The notes beneath the pieces are model-generated. The model worked only from the letters and a program-made list of their open reading frames with translations, did not search any database and was not told the DNA's origin. DNA of 56,527 bases from Tistlia consotensis USBA 355 (GTDB lineage Bacteria; Pseudomonadota; Alphaproteobacteria; Kiloniellales; DSM-21159). Where the stretch lies: NCBI RefSeq assembly GCF_900177295.1, contig NZ_FWZX01000040.1, forward strand, positions 1-56,527, given 5' to 3'. This document shows positions 50,865 through 56,527 of the stretch, piece by piece. Every line of letters begins with the position of its first letter. Positions within the stretch are counted from its first letter, which is position 1. The position numbers were made by a program, and so were the translations under genes.

Positions 50865-51027
50865 GGGCGGGGGACATGGGCGGGAGCGGCGAGCCTGGCG
50901 GGAACGAAAGCGGTACGGAAGACTAGCCGATCCCGCTCCGATTCCCTAGGGGGCAGCTTGAGGTGAATCAAGGCGCCGCCGCCGCGCCGGCGCGAGCATG
51001 GCGCCAGGGTCGCGGGAGGAAACGACG

Positions 51028-51486
51028 ATGAGCGGTTGCGGGCTTCACGTCTTCGACGGTGCGCTGCAGGACGCCAACCTCTGGCTGAAGGCGGTGATGA
51101 CCCATCTCGACACGCCGGACGCCCAGCTGGCGCTGACGGCGCTGCGCGGCACGCTGCACGCCCTGCGCGATCGCATCGGGCCGGAGAACGCGGCGCACCT
51201 CGGCGCCCAGCTGCCGACCCTGGTGCGCGGCCTCTACTACGAGGGCTGGCACCCGGACCGCGCGCCGAGCCGCGAGCGCCACAAGCAGGCCTTCGTCGAG
51301 CACGTGCGCCGCGACATGCCGGACCGGCTGCCGCTCGACGCCGAGGCGGCGGCGCGCGCCGTCTGCTTCGTCATCTGGGAGAAGCTCGATCCGGGCGCGG
51401 TCTGCAAGCTGATGCACATCCTGCCGGAGGAGCTGCACGATCTCTGGCCGGAGCGCGCCCAGGTGCGGGCGCAGCAGCGGGCCTGA
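51028..51486 (+). CDS. DUF2267 protein
   Basis: 152 residues from ATG 51028 with GGGAGGA 7 bases upstream. The all-helical DUF2267 pattern is LWLKAVMTHLDTPDAQLALT, LPTLVRGLYYEGWHPD and VFFVIWEKLDPG-like VCFVIWEKLDPGAVCKLMHI, ending LPEELHDLWP. No function is established. It is often found with universal-stress and BCAM0308-type genes, as here: the next gene begins 60 bases later on the same strand. Confidence 0.9.
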   Translation: MSGCGLHVFDGALQDANLWLKAVMTHLDTPDAQLALTALRGTLHALRDRIGPENAAHLGAQLPTLVRGLYYEGWHPDRAPSRERHKQAFVEHVRRDMPDRLPLDAEAAARAVCFVIWEKLDPGAVCKLMHILPEELHDLWPERAQVRAQQRA

Positions 51487-51546
51487 GCGGCTCGCGGGAT
51501 CAACGACGGCCCTGCCGCGGTGGCGGGCCTCAGGAGGACGGACCGA

Positions 51547-52056
51547 ATGACAGCAAGCAGACAGCAGGGCGCGCAGCCCGCGGGACGCCGGATCGCCGGC
51601 CACGCCCAGGACGACCACATCGCGGACCCCTACCAGCGTCAGCGCAAGCTGCACGAGCCGACGGCCTGCCCGGACTGTGGCGCGATCTTCCACCAGGGCC
51701 GCTGGCAGTGGGGCGATACGCCCGAGGGCGCGGAGAGCGAGGCCTGTCCGGCCTGCCGCCGCATCGCCGACGACCTGCCGGCCGGCATCGTGACGCTGGC
51801 GGGAGCTTACGTCGCCGGGCACCGGGACGAGATCCTGGGCCTCGCCCGGCGCCAGGAGGAGCTGGAGAAGCCCGAGCATCCGCTGAACCGCATCATGCGC
51901 GTCAAGGAGGAGGCCGGGGCGATCGAGATCGCCACGACCGACATCCACCTGCCGCGGCGTATCGGCGAGGCGCTGCACCACGCCTTCGGCGGCGAGCTGG
52001 CCCTCGACTACGAGCCCGACGGCTACTTCCTGCGGGCCCGCTGGTCGCGCGACTGA
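51547..52056 (+). CDS. BCAM0308 family zinc-ribbon protein
   Basis: 169 residues. A zinc ribbon is made by [17 protein letters not shown] and [17 protein letters not shown] (two CPxC pairs). The C-terminal part has [20 protein letters not shown], then [20 protein letters not shown], which resembles the NMD3-like/ribosome-handling domain seen in this family. The family is named after a gene of the Burkholderia low-oxygen-activated (lxa) locus. It follows the DUF2267 gene and converges with the phosphorylase gene; such neighbours suggest a stationary-phase or low-oxygen response. Confidence 0.9.
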   Translation: MTASRQQGAQPAGRRIAGHAQDDHIADPYQRQRKLHEPTACPDCGAIFHQGRWQWGDTPEGAESEACPACRRIADDLPAGIVTLAGAYVAGHRDEILGLARRQEELEKPEHPLNRIMRVKEEAGAIEIATTDIHLPRRIGEALHHAFGGELALDYEPDGYFLRARWSRD

Positions 52057-52069
52057 GACCGGCCGCGGC

Positions 52070-53776
52070 TCAGCGCAGGTAGGCCTCGGTCGCGTAGCGG
52101 CGCATCATGCGCTGGCTGTTGAAGTAGTAGGCGATGCTGCCGATCGCTTGGCGCATCATCCGGCGCCACTGCGCTGGGTCGTCGTGCCAGAGCGGCAGCA
52201 CCGTCTTCTCGAGCAGGGCATAGAGGGCGGCGGCGTGGTCGCCGTCCGACGTGCCGGTTCCGGTGGAGCCGTCCGTGCCGATCGCCCAGCCGTTGACGCC
52301 GTCGACGCAGGCCTCGATCCACCAGCCGTCGAGCACGCTGAGGTTCAGGACGCCGTTCAGCGCCGCTTTCATGCCGCTGGTGCCGGAGGCCTCGAGCGGC
52401 GGCTGCGGCGTGTTGAGCCAGACGTCGCAGCCGGAGACCAGGATCCTGGCCAGGGCCATGTCGTAGTCCGGCAGGAAGACGCAGCGGAGCTTGCCGTCCA
52501 GCTGCCTGATGACCTGGTGGATCCGCTGGATCGCCGCCTTGCCGCTGTCGTCGCGCGGATGCGCCTTGCCGGCCAGGACCAGCTGGAACGGCCGCTCGGC
52601 GGCGATCTGGGCCAGCCGGTCGAGGTCGCTGAACAGCAGCAGCGGCCGCTTGTAGCCGGTCATGCGCCGCGCGAAGCCGAGGATCGGCAGGTCGGGGTCG
52701 AGCGCCGTCCCGGAGATCGCCTGCACCCGCTCGGCCAGCTCCGCCTTGGCCGCCAAGTGGCAGCGCCAGATCTCGTCCTTGCCGAGCTGCAGGGCGCGGA
52801 CCAGCACCTCGGGCTCGTGCTGCCACTGCGGGATCTGCGCGTCGAACAGCGCGGCGAAGGCCGGGTGCGCCCAGGTGCCGGCGTGGACGCCGTTGGTCAC
52901 GGCGTGGACCCGGTAGCCGGGGAAGAGATGCTGCGTGGTCTCGGCGTGGCGGCGCGCGACGCCGTTGACGTAGCCGGAGAGGCTGAAGGCGAGCCGGGTC
53001 ATGTTGAGCTGCTCGGCGCCGGCCAGCGCCTTCAGCGTGTCGATCTCGACGAAGTCGGGCAGCATCCGCTGGAACAGGGCGTAGGGAAAGCGGTCGTGGC
53101 CCGCCTCGACCGGCGTGTGGGTCGTGAAGACGCAGCGCCTGCGGACCTCGGCGACGTCGTAGGAGGGCTCGCCGGCGATGCGGTCCTCCGGCTCGATGCG
53201 GGAGCGGTTGAGCAGCTCCAGGGTCAGCAGCGCCGCATGGCCTTCGTTGAGATGGTAGGTGCGGATCTCGAAGTCGAGCGCGCGCAGGATGCGGATGCCG
53301 CCGAGGCCGAGCACGATCTCCTGCTTCAGCCGGTAGTCGTTGCCGTCGCCGTAGAGGGAATGGGTGATCTCGCGGTCGGCCGGGTCGTTCTGCTCCAGGT
53401 CGGTGTCGAGCAGCAGGACGGGCACGGCGTGCCCGTGCGGCGCCTCGTGGAGATAGAGCCAGGGGCGCACCCAGACCGGCCGCTCCTCGATCATCACAGC
53501 GGTCATGGCACCGAGCGGCCGGCACCAGTCGGCCGGCTGCCACCAGTCGGGCTGCTCGCCCTGTCGGCCCTCGGCGTCGATGGTCTGGCGGAAGTAGCCG
53601 GCGCGGCTGGCCAGGGTGACGAACACGACCGGCAGCTCCAGCTCGGCGCAGGAGCGCACGGTGTCGCCGGCGAGCACGCCCAGGCCGCCGGCGTAGCTGT
53701 GGATCTCCGGGCGGAGCGCGATCTCCATGGAGAAATAGGCGATGCGCGTACGGCCGACGAAGGGGGTGTGCGGCAT
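52070..53776 (-). CDS. glgP: Glycogen/alpha-glucan phosphorylase (short form)
   Basis: 568 residues from ATG 53776, which has AGGA 5 bases upstream; frames further upstream enter AT-rich non-homologous DNA. Motifs: [80 protein letters not shown] and the PLP-lysine motif [20 protein letters not shown]. The enzyme releases glucose-1-phosphate from alpha-1,4-glucans. It is shorter than the classical 800-residue type and belongs to the archaeal/bacterial short group. It converges with the DUF2267-BCAM0308 pair. The duplicated udh end at 53878 lies 100 bases upstream of its start. Confidence 0.95.
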   Translation of the reverse strand: MPHTPFVGRTRIAYFSMEIALRPEIHSYAGGLGVLAGDTVRSCAELELPVVFVTLASRAGYFRQTIDAEGRQGEQPDWWQPADWCRPLGAMTAVMIEERPVWVRPWLYLHEAPHGHAVPVLLLDTDLEQNDPADREITHSLYGDGNDYRLKQEIVLGLGGIRILRALDFEIRTYHLNEGHAALLTLELLNRSRIEPEDRIAGEPSYDVAEVRRRCVFTTHTPVEAGHDRFPYALFQRMLPDFVEIDTLKALAGAEQLNMTRLAFSLSGYVNGVARRHAETTQHLFPGYRVHAVTNGVHAGTWAHPAFAALFDAQIPQWQHEPEVLVRALQLGKDEIWRCHLAAKAELAERVQAISGTALDPDLPILGFARRMTGYKRPLLLFSDLDRLAQIAAERPFQLVLAGKAHPRDDSGKAAIQRIHQVIRQLDGKLRCVFLPDYDMALARILVSGCDVWLNTPQPPLEASGTSGMKAALNGVLNLSVLDGWWIEACVDGVNGWAIGTDGSTGTGTSDGDHAAALYALLEKTVLPLWHDDPAQWRRMMRQAIGSIAYYFNSQRMMRRYATEAYLR

Positions 53777-53877
53777 GCGGTCCTGCGCTCTTTCCGATGC
53801 GGCGGACGATTTCGATCGCTCGTCTAGCAGAGTAGCGCGGGCTCTCGCCAGCGGCGAATTGCGACGGTTCCGGGTTG

Positions 53878-53905
53878 TCAGTCCTCGAAGTGGCTCGCCG
53901 CGGCG
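53878..53905 (-). pseudogene. Remnant of the 3' end of the uronate dehydrogenase gene (left direct repeat of the island)
   Basis: These 28 bases match the last 28 bases of the udh-like gene (55320-55347) at 25 positions, including the stop codon. Read on the minus strand, they code RAAASHFED-stop against FAAAGHFED-stop in the intact gene. The match ends there. The two copies bracket a 1.4-kb AT-rich segment with one gene. This is the pattern left when an element inserts at a gene's 3' end and rebuilds it. Confidence 0.6.
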
Positions 53906-54039
53906 CGGTTGCTGGCGGACTGCATACGCAATGACCCTGATGTCGGAAAGACTTGAGCTAACGGGAGCAGAGAAATAGAAATCGACGAATCGAAACATGG
54001 ACACAAGGTGCGCAGATCTACGAAAGCGATTTATCCATA

Positions 54040-55218
54040 TTAATCATCGTAGAGTATTATCTCCTCAGACAACTGTTCGAGAACTAATATCGGCAGTCGA
54101 TGGCACGCTGCATCAAGAAAATATTCGGCAATGATAGAAAAATCAGTCGAATCCTGAATTTCCTTCATCCACAGATCTGGATAATATCGAGATATCATTC
54201 CTAGTATATATAAGCCGCAGTATAGAAAACCAAATTCATTCAGGAAATCATGGCTGCCGAGCAAGAATACATCTTTTGATGTAAGGTTCATACCATGCGG
54301 TGTTTCGATTCGATATCTCTCAATATTTTCATACGTATATTTTTTGTATATATGCGACGTTACCCTGAATGAGATACCGCCATTCCGAAATTCTACGATC
54401 TCTGTATGGGCAGCTAAGTTTGGGTCGATTTTAATTTTCTCCACTGCGCGGGCTATGCTAGTAGGATTTCCAGGCTGTATGTCGAAGCTTTCTCGTAGCG
54501 TGACTTCGTTGGCACTCTCCATCGCCATGAGTTGAATTCTCGTTCGTGCCAGATCAACTGATATACCAAGCGGCCTCATGTGCTCCCAGAGGTATGGAAT
54601 GTGAGTAACGCAGTCGATTAGTGACAGGCCGTCGACTGGGAAATTCTGATCTACCCTTGTGTCGGATTCGAGAATAGTCTCGACACTTTCAGACTGTCCG
54701 CCCCCGGCGAACCTACGAATGACAGCACCGGTAAGTGGTGGATGTTTTGCCAGATTTTGCCAAACTGCAAATGTACCTAGCTTAACGTCGCCTGAAACGT
54801 GTGCTTTCGCGCGTAACAGCCCTGGATCTAAACCTCCTCTCTCAGTCCTTCTGATATCAAAATTAGTTAGGAGCCCGTGATGGCGATGTGTATCTCGTAG
54901 TTTGTCGAGACTCTGATTGCCACTTCCTTTTGTTAAGATCTCAGCTAGGGCCATAAGCATGCAAGCATAGTATAAATGAACTGGTTTTGTGGCAAGTGAT
55001 GAGATCTGGAACGCATCAAAATATTCTTTGGCCTGCAAAAGGCAGGATCGTATCTGATCGGCTTGTTTCTTTGCGTTTGCAAAATGCTCAACCGGTATTT
55101 TGTGTCTTTTGATTAATATGTCCGTCGTGCGGCGAGTGTTGTGAAATCGCCTGAGTCCGCTCCAGGCGTATTCAACCGACTTGGGGCGACTGATTTTTGT
55201 GACGCGAGGGGGCGTCAT
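54040..55218 (-). CDS. YaaC-like protein in an AT-rich island
   Basis: 392 residues from ATG 55218. The pattern fits the YaaC family: VEYAWSGLRRFHNTRRTTDI, PVHLYYACMLMALAEILTKG, a short HGL motif (DTHRHHGLLTNFD), and near the end MISRYYPDLWMKEIQDSTDF and HRLPILVLEQLSEEIILYDD. No function is known; related proteins occur beside restriction and other defence genes. Base composition is far more AT-rich than every neighbour, and codon use differs accordingly, so this is a recent import. The direct repeats at 53878 and 55320 mark the edges. No integrase is present. Confidence 0.75.
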   Translation of the reverse strand: MTPPRVTKISRPKSVEYAWSGLRRFHNTRRTTDILIKRHKIPVEHFANAKKQADQIRSCLLQAKEYFDAFQISSLATKPVHLYYACMLMALAEILTKGSGNQSLDKLRDTHRHHGLLTNFDIRRTERGGLDPGLLRAKAHVSGDVKLGTFAVWQNLAKHPPLTGAVIRRFAGGGQSESVETILESDTRVDQNFPVDGLSLIDCVTHIPYLWEHMRPLGISVDLARTRIQLMAMESANEVTLRESFDIQPGNPTSIARAVEKIKIDPNLAAHTEIVEFRNGGISFRVTSHIYKKYTYENIERYRIETPHGMNLTSKDVFLLGSHDFLNEFGFLYCGLYILGMISRYYPDLWMKEIQDSTDFSIIAEYFLDAACHRLPILVLEQLSEEIILYDD

Positions 55219-55319
55219 GTAGCCACTCTACTGTTCTTCAAAAGAGGCGTTAACTTGCGGACAATACCCCTTTTTCTCGCATATGTCTGCGAAACAACCC
55301 ACCAATCGAGGTGACCGTC

Positions 55320-56114
55320 TCAGTCCTCGAAATGCCCCGCCGCGGCGAAGCCGCCGCCCTGGAAGCGCACCGCCGGGTCCTCGGGGTCCTGGCGCGGGCT
55401 GGCGGCCTCGACCTTGGCGCGGAACTGCTCGCTCGAGTCCTGCGGGACCCAGCCGAGGAAGGCGGCGTGGCCGTTGTCCCACCACTGCTCGCGGTTGGCC
55501 GAGGCGCCGTAGACCATGGTGTGGCCGACCCGGGTCGCCTCGAAGACCGCCTTGACCAGGCGCACGAAGTCGTCGGGGCTGAGCCAGGTCGCCAGCATCC
55601 GGCGGTCCTTCGGCTCCGGGAAGCAGGAGCCGATGCGCACCGCGACGCTCTCGAGCCCGAACTTGTCGAAGTAGTAGCTGCCGAGGTTCTCGCCGAAGCA
55701 CTTCGACAGGCCGTAGAGGCTGTCCGGCCGCTGCTTCGAGTTGCCGTCCAGCCGGTCCTCGCGGCGGTGGAAGCCGATCGCGTGGTTCGAGCTGGCGAAG
55801 AGGATGCGCGGGCGGCCGAGCCGGCGCGCCGCCTCGAAGACGTTGTAGCTGCCGCGGATGTTCGACTGCAGGATCGTCTCGAAGGCGTTCTCGACCGACA
55901 TGCCGCCCAGGTGGACGATGCCGTCACAGCCCTCGACCAGCCGGTCGACGGCGGCGGCGTCGGCGAGGTCGCAGGGCACGACCTCCTCGCCGGGGCCGGC
56001 CGCGCCCAGCTCGGCGATGTCCGAGAGACGCAGCAGCGGCGCGTAGCCGGCCAGCTTGTCGCGCAGGATGCGGCCGAGGCCGCCGGCCGCGCCGGTGATG
56101 AGAAGCCGGTTCAT
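55320..56114 (-). CDS. Uronate dehydrogenase-like NAD-dependent epimerase/dehydratase family protein
   Basis: 264 residues from ATG 56114 with AGGAGA 6 bases upstream. The SDR fold shows LLITGAAGGLGRILRDKLAG (NAD loop GxxGxxG) and D in LRLSDIAEL. The catalytic set is ILFASSNHAIGFH and SLYGLSKCFGENLGSYYFD (Y-x-x-x-K). The length and SSNHAIG motif match bacterial uronate dehydrogenases, which oxidise galacturonate or glucuronate to the aldarolactone. The last 28 bases, 55320-55347, are the right direct repeat of the AT-rich island. IS481 sequence lies upstream. Confidence 0.88.
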   Translation of the reverse strand: MNRLLITGAAGGLGRILRDKLAGYAPLLRLSDIAELGAAGPGEEVVPCDLADAAAVDRLVEGCDGIVHLGGMSVENAFETILQSNIRGSYNVFEAARRLGRPRILFASSNHAIGFHRREDRLDGNSKQRPDSLYGLSKCFGENLGSYYFDKFGLESVAVRIGSCFPEPKDRRMLATWLSPDDFVRLVKAVFEATRVGHTMVYGASANREQWWDNGHAAFLGWVPQDSSEQFRAKVEAASPRQDPEDPAVRFQGGGFAAAGHFED

Positions 56115-56195
56115 TCGAGGTCTCCTGGTTGGTAGTAGCTGTCGGGAGTTCGCCCCGGGGGCGTGAGCCCCCGTTCGCTTCACCCTGAGCCTGTC

Positions 56196-56527
56196 TGTAT
56201 AGACCGGAGAGATGGTGGACGGGTGTTCGGGGACATGGTGGACGCATTCTGATCGGCATTGAGGGTCTCATGAGGGAGGCTTTCGATGCCCTGGCAGGAG
56301 GTGTCGATCGTGTCGCAGCGTCGGGAGTTCGTGCTTTTGGCGAGCCGGGAGGGGGCGAACAAGCGCGCTCTGTGCCGGCGCTTCGGGATCAGCCCGACGG
56401 TCGGCTATCGCTGGCTGGCGCGCTATCGCGCGGCGGGCCTGGCGGGCCTGGAGGACCGCTCGCGCCGGCCGCTGCATTCGCCGAACGAGACGCCGGTGGC
56501 GATCCAGGCGGCGGTGGTCGAGCAGCG
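56196..56527 (+). mobile_element. IS481-family insertion sequence, left part (continues beyond window)
   Basis: The element appears to begin at TGTATAGACCGGAGAGATGG (56196), the 5'-TGT end being usual for IS481. The preceding CTTCACCCTGAGCCTGTC (56178-56195) is half of a REP element whose other half should follow, so the insertion probably split that REP. The body contains GATGGTGGACGGGTGTTCGG and a second ATGGTGGACG, then the transposase start. The right end is outside the window. Confidence 0.7.
56286..56527 (+). CDS. IS481-family transposase, N-terminal part (open at window edge)
   Basis: 80 residues are visible from ATG 56286 (MPWQEVSIVSQRREFVLLAS). The helix-turn-helix reads GANKRALCRRFGISPTVGYR, followed by WLARYRAAGLAGLEDRSRRP and HSPNETP, all hallmarks of the IS481 N-terminus. 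The DDE catalytic domain lies beyond the window, so intactness cannot be judged. Confidence 0.88.
   Translation, partial: MPWQEVSIVSQRREFVLLASREGANKRALCRRFGISPTVGYRWLARYRAAGLAGLEDRSRRPLHSPNETPVAIQAAVVEQ

Overview
The window is very GC-rich chromosomal DNA. It most likely comes from a free-living, motile alphaproteobacterium of the Rhodospirillales type. This rests on an F1-ATPase zeta-subunit gene (DUF1476, an alphaproteobacterial family), several methyl-accepting chemotaxis proteins (MCPs), CtrA-like TTAA-N7-TTAA sites before signalling genes, and many single-substrate catabolic enzymes with TRAP transport. I see no rRNA, tRNA or CRISPR array. Names are read from motifs and domain order; no database search was possible.

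Layout. 1-3.6 kb: a globin-coupled MCP (cut by the window edge) and an operon of a secreted PDC-type sensor plus a CHASE3-type MCP. 4-7.7 kb: a fused 5-oxoprolinase. 7.8-10.5 kb: two tandem pentapeptide-repeat paralogues of identical length. 10.6-13.8 kb: TfdA-like dioxygenase, YciI protein, and a beta-keto acid cleavage enzyme divergent from a CdhR/GbdR-like regulator. 14-17.2 kb: a PqqD-HprK fusion, a nucleotidyltransferase, a secreted protein and a small Tat-exported Gly/His-rich protein, the best candidate here for an undescribed system. 17.6-20.8 kb: class Ia ribonucleotide reductase with a DnaA box in its promoter. 20.9-24.4 kb: SRAP/YedK, NRDE protein, ATPase zeta, FAD oxidoreductase. 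24.5-31.6 kb: a third MCP, purB, a DMT exporter, and a binding-protein/histidine-kinase pair.

31.8-33.5 kb is less GC-rich and holds an unknown protein, a nucleoside-phosphorylase-like protein and a palindromic MITE-like repeat, so it looks acquired. 33.7-39.6 kb is housekeeping: ICL/PEPM-family lyase, radC, map, ppk2, sfsA, a lipoprotein, a CinA-N/MoeA-like protein. 39.6-42.9 kb: a degenerate EAL protein behind a perfect CtrA box, a PKHD hydroxylase and two unknowns. 43-46 kb: TAXI-type TRAP transporter with a palindromic repeat between its genes. 46.1-48.8 kb: an MBOAT/SGNH acyl-transfer pair. 49-53.8 kb: MmcQ/YjbR protein, AlkZ/YcaQ glycosylase, and a stress-type group (DUF2267, BCAM0308, glycogen phosphorylase). 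53.9-55.3 kb: a strikingly AT-rich island with one YaaC-like gene, flanked by a duplicated 3' end of the uronate dehydrogenase gene. The window ends in an IS481-type element inserted in a palindromic repeat.

Two themes recur. Environmental sensing (three MCPs, PDC protein, PBP-kinase pair, EAL protein) shares an upstream TTAA-N7-TTAA-like element, suggesting common cell-cycle or motility control. Small insertions (island, MITE, REPs, IS481) cluster at gene ends and intergenic gaps without breaking core genes.
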